Positions 17,924 to 25,462 of a stretch of 64,000 bases of DNA are shown here, one piece after another; the stretch's first letter is position 1; each line of letters starts with the position of its first letter. The notes under the pieces were generated by a model that searched no databases, was not told the DNA's origin, and saw only the letters and a program-made list of their open reading frames with translations. Made by a program: the position numbers and the translations under genes. Source of the stretch: CAZSAT01 sp964604675 (GTDB lineage: Bacteria; Myxococcota_A; UBA796; CAJQPC01); NCBI GenBank assembly GCA_964604675.1, contig CAZSAT010000022.1, positions 11,383 to 75,382 of the forward strand, read 5' to 3'.

Positions 17924-19163
17924 CCGCCTCGACCCCGAGACCGAGACCGACCGACGCGAACGCGTCGCGCTCCACGATGCGGCCGCCGAAGCGCTCGTCG
18001 AAGATCCGTCGCACGCAGGGCACCTTGCTCGAGCCTCCGGTCAAGAACACCACACCTACGTCGTCCCAGCCCAGGCCGCGCCCTTCGAGCAGGGTGTCGA
18101 TCGTGGTCTCGAGGGTGGCGAGCTCGTCGGCGATCGCGTGCTCGAACTCCTCCCGTGTGACGCGCTCGCCGATCGCGATGCGGCCCTGCTCGAACACCAG
18201 CTCGGTCGCCGCGGCGTGGGACAGCTCGAACTTGGTGTTCTCCACCGCGCGGAAGAAGGGCCAGGCGTAGTTCTCGTCGATCAGCTCGTAGAGGTTCTCG
18301 AGGCCCTGCTGGTCGTCGGCCGTGCGGATCACGCGCTCCAGGAACGCGAGGTTGTCGATCGTGTTCGCGAAGCACAGCGTGTGCCAGCGTGTGCAGGCGT
18401 AGTGAAGGGTGCGGGGCACCGGCAGCCACTGCAGCGAGGGCTTGTACCGGGCCTGGATGCCCAGGTGCTGCACCACCTTGGCCCAGATCAGGCGCGCGTC
18501 GAAGTCGGTGCCGCCCACGTACACGCCGTCGACCCCGAGCACGTCTTCGCGGCGATCCCCGCCCAGCCGCGACGGCCCCAGGCGGATCAGCGTGAAGTCG
18601 CTCGTGCCGCCCCCGAGGTCGCCCACCAGGCAGAGCACGTCGCGGTCCAGCTCGCGCTCGTAGGAGCGCGCGGCGGCGATCGGCTCCAGCTGGAAGGCCA
18701 CATCGACGAAGCCGGCCATCGTGGCGGCGCGCTCCAGCCGCGCCTGGGCCAGGGCGTCGCGCGCGGGGTCGGTGTGGAAGCGCGCGGGGCGGCCCATCAG
18801 CACCTGGTCGACCGAGGTCCCCGCAGCGCGGTCCGCGGCGACCTTCAGCTTCTCGAGGAAGCCGGCCACCAGCTCCTCGATGGTGAAGGCACGGTCGGCG
18901 ATGATCGTGCCCGCGAACTCGGGCGAGGGCAGGTGCTTCTTGATGGCCTGCAGGAAGCGCCCGGCCATGTCGTCGGCCTCGTAGGCGGCCACGGCCCGGC
19001 TGCCGTAGGAGGAGAGCGCGTCCAGGTCGAAGTACATCAACGAGGGCATGGCCTCGCGCATCAGGCTCTCGGGCTCGAGCACGACCTGCTCGACCCGTCC
19101 CTCGAGGTTGAGGGTGAGGGTGGTGTTCGAGGTTCCGAAGTCGATGCCGCAGCTCAGGGACAC
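17907..19163 (-). CDS. Hsp70-family chaperone-like ATPase (YegD-like)
   Basis: A 418-residue actin/Hsp70-fold ATPase consisting of the nucleotide-binding domain only. Phosphate-1 motif is GIDFGTSNT at residues 5-13, phosphate-2 GDLGGGTSDF near 188, and adenosine motif LTGGSSKVP near 378. The substrate-binding domain of DnaK is absent, as in the YegD group. The start is the GTG at 19163, chosen because GGGAG lies seven bases upstream and the Hsp70 fold begins within five residues. It heads an operon with the zinc-ribbon membrane protein and perhaps the 45-residue peptide. The client is unknown. Confidence 0.88.
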   Translation of the reverse strand: MSLSCGIDFGTSNTTLTLNLEGRVEQVVLEPESLMREAMPSLMYFDLDALSSYGSRAVAAYEADDMAGRFLQAIKKHLPSPEFAGTIIADRAFTIEELVAGFLEKLKVAADRAAGTSVDQVLMGRPARFHTDPARDALAQARLERAATMAGFVDVAFQLEPIAAARSYERELDRDVLCLVGDLGGGTSDFTLIRLGPSRLGGDRREDVLGVDGVYVGGTDFDARLIWAKVVQHLGIQARYKPSLQWLPVPRTLHYACTRWHTLCFANTIDNLAFLERVIRTADDQQGLENLYELIDENYAWPFFRAVENTKFELSHAAATELVFEQGRIAIGERVTREEFEHAIADELATLETTIDTLLEGRGLGWDDVGVVFLTGGSSKVPCVRRIFDERFGGRIVERDAFASVGLGLGVEAGERFA

Positions 19164-19361
19164 GGGGGGGCTCCCAAGGACTGAGTGTGACCCGAGCACG
19201 CTGGGCGCGGTGCTCGAGGGGGACTGCGCGGGGGCGCGCGACGACACCGAGAGGTCGCCCGGCTGGGGCCACGTCGGGACACCGTGCGTATGGGATCGGT
19301 CCGCCCGGCGCAAGGGACGTCAGGGGTCGGTCGCCACCGGGGCCGGGCTTCACCTCGAGGC

Positions 19362-20570
19362 TCAGGCAGCCACCCGCCGCGGCGCCTTCGCGCCCGCCAT
19401 CGTCCTGGCGTACGCCCACAGAGCCGCCAGCCGCGACAGGCCGGGGTCGGGGGCGAGGCCTCGGGCCATCCGGCGCAGCTGGAGGCCGTACCAGGTGCCC
19501 TGCACCATGCCGTCGAGCCTGGCGCTGAGCGTGGCCAGCCGCACGGGGATCGCCGAGACGTCGGGGTCGGCGAGCACACGGGCCGGCAGGTCCGGCTCGA
19601 CCGCCAGCGGACGCGCCAGCCCCACCACGTCGACGGCGCCCCCGGCCACCGCCGCGGTCATCGCCTCCCCCGAGCGGAAGCCACCGGTCACCATCAGCGG
19701 CACCTGCACCTCGCCGCGCACCCGCTCCGCGAAGTCCAGGAAGAAGGCCTCGCGCTTCCGAGTGCTCTCCTTCGCCAGGGACTCCTCGAACATCGCCGCC
19801 CGCTCGTAGGTGCCGCCCGAGATCTCCACCAGGTCGACCCCGGCCGCCTCGAGCGCGCGGATCACCGCCAGGGACTCCTCGCCGTCGAAGCCGCCCTTCT
19901 GGAAGTCCGCCGAGTTCAGCTTCACGCCGATGGGGAAGCCCGGCACCGCCTCCTGGATCGCCGCCACGACCTCCAGGAGGAAGCGCCGTCGGTTCTCGGC
20001 GCTCCCGCCCCACCGGTCGTCCCGCAGGTTCGTGCGAGGGGAGAGGAACTGGGACACCAGGTAGCCGTGGGCCGCGTGGATCTGCACCCCGGTGAAGCCT
20101 GCTTCCTTCGACCGCCGGGCCGCTACGCCGAAGCGGCGGACGATGTCGAGGATCTCGTCATGCTCGAGCGCCCGGGGCGTGGCGAAGCCGGGAATGTCGA
20201 CAGCGACCGCGCTGGGCGCGACGGGCGTGACCCCCAGGCCCCGCGGCACCTGCCGGCCGGGGTGGTTGATCTGCACCCACGCGTGCGCGCCGTGGGCGGT
20301 GGCCGCAGCCGCCCAGGCCGCGAGCGGCTCCAGAGGATGGTGCTCGTCCAGCACGACGTTGCCCGGCTCGGCCACGTACTCGGGCGCGAGCATCACGTTG
20401 CCGGTGATGAGCAGCCCGGCGCCGCCTTCGCCCCAGCGGGCATACAGCCGCTCGTGGGCTTCGGTGGCGTGGCCGGCCGCATCGGCCAGCCCCTCGCTCA
20501 TCGCGGACTTCGCGATGCGGTTCTTCAGCACGGCGCCCGAGGGCAGGACGAGGGCTTCGTTCAGGGACAT
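19362..20570 (-). CDS. NADH:flavin oxidoreductase (Old Yellow Enzyme family)
   Basis: A 402-residue FMN-dependent TIM-barrel oxidoreductase. OYE motifs include KNRIAKSAMSEGL near residue 16, the paired-His motif HAAHGYLVSQFLSPRTN near 162 and DRWGGS after it, and MVTGGFRS for FMN phosphate near 288. It has no C-terminal FAD/NAD module, so it is the short form. It would reduce activated C=C bonds or related electrophiles using NAD(P)H. The ATG overlaps the TGA of the tetR gene by one base (TGATG) with GGAG six bases upstream, so it is coupled to, and very likely controlled by, that repressor. Confidence 0.93.
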   Translation of the reverse strand: MSLNEALVLPSGAVLKNRIAKSAMSEGLADAAGHATEAHERLYARWGEGGAGLLITGNVMLAPEYVAEPGNVVLDEHHPLEPLAAWAAAATAHGAHAWVQINHPGRQVPRGLGVTPVAPSAVAVDIPGFATPRALEHDEILDIVRRFGVAARRSKEAGFTGVQIHAAHGYLVSQFLSPRTNLRDDRWGGSAENRRRFLLEVVAAIQEAVPGFPIGVKLNSADFQKGGFDGEESLAVIRALEAAGVDLVEISGGTYERAAMFEESLAKESTRKREAFFLDFAERVRGEVQVPLMVTGGFRSGEAMTAAVAGGAVDVVGLARPLAVEPDLPARVLADPDVSAIPVRLATLSARLDGMVQGTWYGLQLRRMARGLAPDPGLSRLAALWAYARTMAGAKAPRRVAA

Positions 20571-21130
20571 CAGGAGCTCCTGGCGAGACGGGAGACGGCG
20601 TGGCGCGCGACGCGCACCGCCACCTCTTCGTCGGGGGTGTCGACTTCTCGGACGTTGGCGCGACCGCTCAGCGCGAGCGAGGCGAGGCCCTGGAGCACCG
20701 CCTGGATGGCCCGCGCGTCGTCTGGGGGACTGGGGGAACCGGCCAGGGCGAGCCGCGCGACCAGCGCGTCGAACAACCCGAGGGCAGGCCCCTCCGTGTC
20801 GAACGCGCCGGCATCGCGCAGCCGGGCCCAGTGGAAGGGGTGATCGGCCATCAGCCGGTAGAGCTCGGGGTGCGCGAACACCCAGCGCAGCCAGGCCTCC
20901 GCCAGCTCCTCGGGCGGCTCGGACAGCCGCGGTGCCAGCTCCGCGGCCACCAGGCGCCACCCGTGCTGCGCCACCTCGTAGAGGAAGCGATCCAGCGAGC
21001 CGAAGTGGTGGTACAGCGCGCCGGTGGTCTTGCCGAGCAGGGCGGCCACGCGGCGCGCGGCCAGGCCCTCGCAGCTCAGCTCACCGCCGGCGAGGGCGGC
21101 GGCGACGCGGGCGACTTCGGGGCGGACCAT
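20570..21130 (-). CDS. TetR-family transcriptional repressor
   Basis: A 186-residue TetR regulator. The N-terminal helix-turn-helix reads AARRVAALLGKTTGALYHHF, with the recognition helix around residues 31-42. The C-terminal part is the variable ligand-binding helical domain. An in-frame ATG at 21142 would add four residues (MESR), but ATG at 21130 has GGAG six bases upstream and leaves both operator palindromes in the untranslated leader, so it is preferred. It probably represses its own operon with the OYE gene, whose product may detoxify an electrophilic inducer; the inducer is not known. Confidence 0.9.
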   Translation of the reverse strand: MVRPEVARVAAALAGGELSCEGLAARRVAALLGKTTGALYHHFGSLDRFLYEVAQHGWRLVAAELAPRLSEPPEELAEAWLRWVFAHPELYRLMADHPFHWARLRDAGAFDTEGPALGLFDALVARLALAGSPSPPDDARAIQAVLQGLASLALSGRANVREVDTPDEEVAVRVARHAVSRLARSS

Positions 21131-21141
21131 CCGTGACTCCA

Positions 21142-21152
21142 TAACATTGTTA
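21142..21152. promoter_or_regulatory. TetR operator, copy 1
   Basis: Perfect interrupted palindrome TAAC-ATT-GTTA just upstream of the preferred tetR start codon, overlapping the alternative ATG at 21142. It shares both half-sites with copy 2, 22 bases away centre to centre, that is two helical turns, so two dimers could bind the same DNA face. The position matches downstream roadblock repression. Confidence 0.8.
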
Positions 21153-21159
21153 CGCCCTC

Positions 21160-21187
21160 AACATAACGGTGTTACGGAAGACGTCAA
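21160..21187 (-). promoter_or_regulatory. Predicted sigma-70-type promoter of tetR-OYE operon
   Basis: On the minus strand TTGACG (21187-21182) is followed after 16 bases by TATGTT (21165-21160). This is one of the few good vegetative-type promoter matches in this GC-rich window, and it encloses operator copy 2. Transcription would start near 21150, inside or next to operator copy 1, leaving a short leader to ATG 21130. Confidence 0.55.
21164..21174. promoter_or_regulatory. TetR operator, copy 2
   Basis: Second palindrome TAAC-GGT-GTTA with the same half-sites as copy 1 and a different central triplet. It lies between the predicted -35 and -10 elements of the tetR promoter on the minus strand, a classical site for repression. 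It may also influence the divergent eCIS-core gene. Confidence 0.8.
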
Positions 21188-21331
21188 GTCCCGGTCCTTC
21201 CCTCGGCATGGTGCGAGGGGTGCCGAGCGGGGTACGCTCTCTCAGCGAGGTGCCCCATCGCCAAGAAGCACGCCCGTCCTCAGCCGGCCGCCGAGACCGG
21301 CGAAACCGCCGCGTCGTCGTCTGTCACCGAG

Positions 21332-23293
21332 GTGCAGTCGAACCAGCGTGCGCTCGACGTCATGCGGGAGGGCCAGGGCCACGCCGGGGCGGCCGGCGCC
21401 TTCGACAAGGCCACCTCGGGGCCGGGCCAGTCGGTGCCCTACCAGGGCGAGATGGAGCAGGCCTTCGGCCAGGACTTCTCGAGCGTGTCCGCGCACACGG
21501 GCGCGAGCTCGGAGATGTCGGCCCTCGGAGCGAACGCCGCCGCCAAGGGCGAGTCGGTGGCCTTCGCGGCCAGCGCGCCGACCAAGGAGACCGTGGCCCA
21601 CGAGCTCACCCACGTGGTGCAAGCGCGGCAGGCCGGCGGCGGCAGCATCATGGGGGAAGGCGGCGTCAGCTCCCCGAGCCACCCCGCCGAGCGCGAAGCG
21701 AGCCAGGTGGCCTCCGCGGTGGCGCAGGGCGAAGCCGCGCCCGCGATCTCGGCCGCGCCCTCCAGCGGCGCGGTGCACCGTGACAGCGGCGTCGACGCCG
21801 ACCAGGACGAGGACGAGGTGCCGGAGGTCGACGAAGGCGAGGTCGAGCGCAGCCTCGAGGGGCTCGACGACCTGCTGAGCTACGGGGCCTTCGACTGGGC
21901 CATCACCGACGCCGAGGCCTGGGCCGCGCTCGGCATCCTCGGCAGCCTGGAGATCCAGAACCTCGAGGCGACCATCGCGCAGATGGGCCAGACCAGGATC
22001 GATCGGCTGCTCGAGAACCTGCCCAGCTCGGCCCGCCGCGGCGCCGCCTTCTGCAAGGTGCTCGTGGCGATGGGCCCCAGCCGCGTGCAGCCCTACCTGG
22101 CCGACCTGCTCGAGACCGGCTTCTTCGACTGGGCCGTGACCGACGCCGAGATCCGAGCGATCTGCCGGATCGTGATGTCGGTCTCCACCGACCAGCGCGC
22201 GGGCTTCATCATGGAGCTCAACGTGCGCCAGCGGGAGCTCTTGCTCAACCAGCTGCCCGACGCCCTGAACGACGACATCAAGGGCACGCTGCGGGTGATG
22301 TTCTTCGCCACGAAGGACAGCGACTTCGCCTTTGCGAGCAAGGTCTTCGAGAAGCGCTTCGGCCTGACCCTGAGCTCGGCGGGCGACGTCGACTGGGACG
22401 CGGTGTCGCTCACCCGGACCTGGAACGTGCTGGAGACCCTCCCCGAGGGCGACGTACGGGGCAACCCCGAGCTGCTCCAGTGGATCCGGCTCGAAGGCCA
22501 GAGGGGGGGTGGCGGCGGCTGGTACGACGGCGGCGAGAAGCTGCGGTCGGGCGACGACAACCCCGACTACCGAGGGGTGGGCATGAGCTTCAACCCCGAC
22601 GTCATCGACGAGACGCTCAACCACGGTGGCGCCGAGGAAGGCGACCCGCTCTACGACGTCAACCGCTTCGACAAGGTCGTGCGCCACGAGGTCGGCCACG
22701 CGGTGGACGCTCGGGGCGGCTACAGCGACACCTACTGCGCCACCGCCGGCGGCGGCACGTGGCTCGAGCACGGCACCACGCACAGCAACATCGCCTACCA
22801 GATGGTGCAGGCGAGCCCCGGCTTCATCAGCGGGCTGCCCGCGGAGATCCAGTCGCGCATCACCAGCGTGATCGCCACCGCGATGAGCGACCAGGACACC
22901 AGCACCCTGGTCGACGACATCGAGGACGTGGCCGGCTTCGCCGAGCTCGACGAGCTCGTGCAGACCGCGGTCACCACCGACCCGGTGATCACCGCGGTGA
23001 CCAAGGGCCTGGACACGCCCTGGTACAGCCACGCCGGCGGCGGCCAGGAGCTCGGCGGCCGCATCTTCCAGGAGAGCTACGACTCGTCCAAGAAGTGGGT
23101 CAGCTACAAGCAGGAAGCGAGGAACCGGAAGGTCTCGCTCTACCAGTTCCGCGCCCCCGGCGAGTGGTTCGCGGAGGCCTACGCCGCCTACTACCAACCC
23201 ACCGAGGAAGACGGCACCACCGACCACTCGGTGCTCGGCGGCATCGACAGCACCTCGAAGCAGTGGTTCGACAAGAACGTGGCGGGCTCGTGA
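21332..23293 (+). CDS. eCIS-core (DUF4157) zinc metalloprotease, probable contractile-injection effector
   Basis: At least 653 residues. The eCIS-core domain occupies about residues 42-102 and ends in the HELTHVVQ helix (HExxH at 90-94). Proteins with this domain are typically cargo or cargo-associated proteins of extracellular contractile injection systems. A helical middle region has two similar segments (SYGAFDWAITDAE and ETGFFDWAVTDAE). The C-terminal domain has a second zincin motif, HEVGH at 452-456, and a downstream EWFAEAY (611-617) that could supply the third ligand, suggesting a peptidase toxin. The first canonical start is GTG 21332, but coding-like sequence continues upstream to ATC at 21257 (IAKKHARPQP) preceded by GAGG; see findings. 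It heads an overlapping operon. No eCIS structural genes are in the window. Confidence 0.82.
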   Translation: MQSNQRALDVMREGQGHAGAAGAFDKATSGPGQSVPYQGEMEQAFGQDFSSVSAHTGASSEMSALGANAAAKGESVAFAASAPTKETVAHELTHVVQARQAGGGSIMGEGGVSSPSHPAEREASQVASAVAQGEAAPAISAAPSSGAVHRDSGVDADQDEDEVPEVDEGEVERSLEGLDDLLSYGAFDWAITDAEAWAALGILGSLEIQNLEATIAQMGQTRIDRLLENLPSSARRGAAFCKVLVAMGPSRVQPYLADLLETGFFDWAVTDAEIRAICRIVMSVSTDQRAGFIMELNVRQRELLLNQLPDALNDDIKGTLRVMFFATKDSDFAFASKVFEKRFGLTLSSAGDVDWDAVSLTRTWNVLETLPEGDVRGNPELLQWIRLEGQRGGGGGWYDGGEKLRSGDDNPDYRGVGMSFNPDVIDETLNHGGAEEGDPLYDVNRFDKVVRHEVGHAVDARGGYSDTYCATAGGGTWLEHGTTHSNIAYQMVQASPGFISGLPAEIQSRITSVIATAMSDQDTSTLVDDIEDVAGFAELDELVQTAVTTDPVITAVTKGLDTPWYSHAGGGQELGGRIFQESYDSSKKWVSYKQEARNRKVSLYQFRAPGEWFAEAYAAYYQPTEEDGTTDHSVLGGIDSTSKQWFDKNVAGS

Positions 23294-23916
23294 TCCTGAT
23301 CGTTGCCCTGGCGTGTGGCGGCACCGCCGCGAAGGAACCGGCCTCCACCGAGCAGGCCCCCACCCAACCGGCACAGGCCGCGGAGGACGACGTGAGCTGG
23401 GACGGCACGAAGGAAGCGGCAGCCGCGATGGCGCGGGCCGCGATCGAGGCCGAGCTCGGCCACGAGGTCGGCACCGTGAAGACCGTGGCCCGCAAGCAGG
23501 CCCCCGAGGGCGTGTTCGTGGTCAAGGCCCTCGGCGCCAGCGAGCGCCACGACGACGACACCGCGCGGTTCTGCGTGGTCACCGAAGCCGGGGTCGAGCT
23601 CGACCTCGGTGCCGCGCGCGCCCTGGTGGCCAACGCCTGGGGCTACGGGCCCGAACGCAGCGTGGACGCCGGCACCTTCGCCGCGGTCATGGGCCCGCTC
23701 ACGGGCGAGAACGGCACCGTCGTCACCTCGGAGGCCGACCTCGAAGGCCTGCGCGAGGTGCTGCGCGAAGGCCTCTCGGCACCCGCGGAGATCGAGCGCG
23801 ACGGGCAGCCCGGCGTGGCCTTCGACACCCGTGGCACCGAAGGCTCGTGGCGCACGACGGCGTGGGTCGCCGAAGACCGCACCGTGCCCGTCGAGATCAC
23901 GCAGCACGGCTTCTGA
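23290..23916 (+). CDS. Small lipoprotein of the eCIS-effector operon
   Basis: A 208-residue exported protein starting with GTG that overlaps the effector stop as GTGA. The leader VILIVALAC is short and uncharged; Cys9 is the likely lipidated residue, followed by a Ala/Pro/Gln-rich linker to about residue 35. The rest is one mixed alpha/beta domain with no recognised family. The tight coupling to a metalloprotease effector makes a cognate inhibitor (immunity) or partner possible, but that is inference from position only. It overlaps the following gene by one base (TGATG). Confidence 0.7.
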   Translation: MILIVALACGGTAAKEPASTEQAPTQPAQAAEDDVSWDGTKEAAAAMARAAIEAELGHEVGTVKTVARKQAPEGVFVVKALGASERHDDDTARFCVVTEAGVELDLGAARALVANAWGYGPERSVDAGTFAAVMGPLTGENGTVVTSEADLEGLREVLREGLSAPAEIERDGQPGVAFDTRGTEGSWRTTAWVAEDRTVPVEITQHGF

Positions 23917-24563
23917 TGTCGCAGGTGGAGCAGGTCGCGCTGCGGTGTCCGGCCTGCGGCCACGAAGCGGAACGCCCGGTGGTCGTGTCGCTGAACGCGG
24001 CACGGAACCCCGAGCAGGTGGCCCGTGTGGTCGACGGCAGCTTCCAGCGCTTCCGCTGCGCCGGCTGTAGCGAGGCGAGCCGTGTCGACCGCCGCATGCT
24101 CTACGTCGACTGGGAAGCCGGGCTCTGGATCGACGTGCACGCCGCGTCGGGCGAGCGCGCCTGGACGGAGCGCGAGGCGGAGACCCGGCGCTGCTGGCGC
24201 GCCACCCTGATCGACCTCGCCAGCCCCGACGCACGCGCCCTGGCCGCCGGCCTCCGGCCCCGCGCCGTGTTCGGCTTCGCGGCGCTCCGCGAGAAGGTCG
24301 TGGCGCAGCAGGCCGGCCTCTCCGACGTGTGGCTGGAGGTGCTGAAGCTCGACCTCGTGCGGCGGTCCGGCACGCTGAGCCCGGTCCGTCCGCGGCTGGA
24401 ACGGGTGGACGAGACGCTGCACCTGCGCGGGCCCGGCGGGGTGCTGCAGGTCGACCGCAGCCACTACGATCGGATCGTGCACGATCCCCTCGCCTGGTCG
24501 ACCGCCTTGAGCACCCTGGAGGAGGGCCCGTGGGTCGATCTCGGGCGCGTGCTGGTGGCCTGA
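23916..24563 (+). CDS. CpXC-type zinc-binding protein
   Basis: A 215-residue cytosolic protein whose N-terminus matches the CpXC domain: CPAC at residues 11-14 and CAGC at about 48-51 would bind one zinc. The remaining part is a mixed domain with no clear motif. The ATG overlaps the upstream TGA by one base, so it is translationally coupled to the lipoprotein gene, and the next gene starts 11 bases after its stop. The role of CpXC proteins is not established. Confidence 0.75.
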   Translation: MSQVEQVALRCPACGHEAERPVVVSLNAARNPEQVARVVDGSFQRFRCAGCSEASRVDRRMLYVDWEAGLWIDVHAASGERAWTEREAETRRCWRATLIDLASPDARALAAGLRPRAVFGFAALREKVVAQQAGLSDVWLEVLKLDLVRRSGTLSPVRPRLERVDETLHLRGPGGVLQVDRSHYDRIVHDPLAWSTALSTLEEGPWVDLGRVLVA

Positions 24564-24574
24564 GGAGCGCGGGC

Positions 24575-25462
24575 ATGTGGTGGGTGAGCCTGGCCTGGCC
24601 GTGCGCGGTCGACAGCACGGTGGTCGAGGTGCTCCCCCCCGACGGCGCCAGCGACGTTCCGACCACGGCGCAGCCCGTGGTGCGCTTCGGAAACGGCTCC
24701 GACACCAGCCTGGCCAACCTCGAGATCCAGCTCTCCGGGCCCGATGGCGCCGTGGCCTTCGGCACCGAGGAGCTCCTGTGGTTCGAGGGCCCGTACGCCA
24801 CCGAGCACCTGGTGGTGGTCCGGCCCGAGGCCACGCTGGCCGTGGGCGAGCACACGATCACCGCGCGGCGGCGTGGCAGCAAGGAGCCGCTCGACCACAC
24901 CTTCACGGTGGCCGACGTGCCCGGACCGGAGCCCGGCGGGTCCACCATCACCGTGGACGCCATCGCCGAGGTCGTCGATCACGACGCGTGCGCGTACCCC
25001 ACCGCCACCGCCTACACCATGACCCTCACCCCCGGAACGAGTGACCCCACCGGCGCGACCGCGCTGCACCTGCTGCGGGTCGACGACGACGGCGGCCGCA
25101 CCTACGCCTGGGGCGGTGCGCTGCCCGAGACCACGACCGAGCTGCTCCTGGTGAGGGAGCCGGGGGCCGGCGACTGCTTCGTGCTGGTCGACGACGCGCC
25201 CGGCATCGAGCAGGCCGAGGGCACGCTGGTGTGTCTGTCCGAGGACGACGACACCGCGGCCCCCGACTCGGGCGGGTCGGACCCGCACACCGCCGACACG
25301 GCCGAGGAGCCCGCGGACGGCACCGGCACCCCAACCCGCGACACGGGCTCCGCTGCGGACGCGGCGCCGCAGGACCAGGGCTCGTGCGGCTGCGGCTCCG
25401 GCACGGCCGGCTGGTGGGCGCTGGCCATGCTGGCGCTGGCACGCCGCTCGAGGCGCACATGA
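24575..25462 (+). CDS. Exported Ig-like protein with MYXO-CTERM-type tail
   Basis: A 295-residue exported protein. A short hydrophobic start (MWWVSLAWPCAV) leads into a bacterial Ig-like domain (VLPPDGASDVPTTAQPVVRF, about residues 20-110) and a second beta-rich domain to about 220. A Thr/Asp/Ala-rich linker (DTAAPDSGGSDPHTADTAEE) ends in CGCGSGTAGWW, a hydrophobic stretch and RRSRR, the arrangement of a MYXO-CTERM surface-anchoring signal. GGAG lies seven bases before the ATG. Its stop overlaps the next start (ATGA). Confidence 0.8.
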   Translation: MWWVSLAWPCAVDSTVVEVLPPDGASDVPTTAQPVVRFGNGSDTSLANLEIQLSGPDGAVAFGTEELLWFEGPYATEHLVVVRPEATLAVGEHTITARRRGSKEPLDHTFTVADVPGPEPGGSTITVDAIAEVVDHDACAYPTATAYTMTLTPGTSDPTGATALHLLRVDDDGGRTYAWGGALPETTTELLLVREPGAGDCFVLVDDAPGIEQAEGTLVCLSEDDDTAAPDSGGSDPHTADTAEEPADGTGTPTRDTGSAADAAPQDQGSCGCGSGTAGWWALAMLALARRSRRT

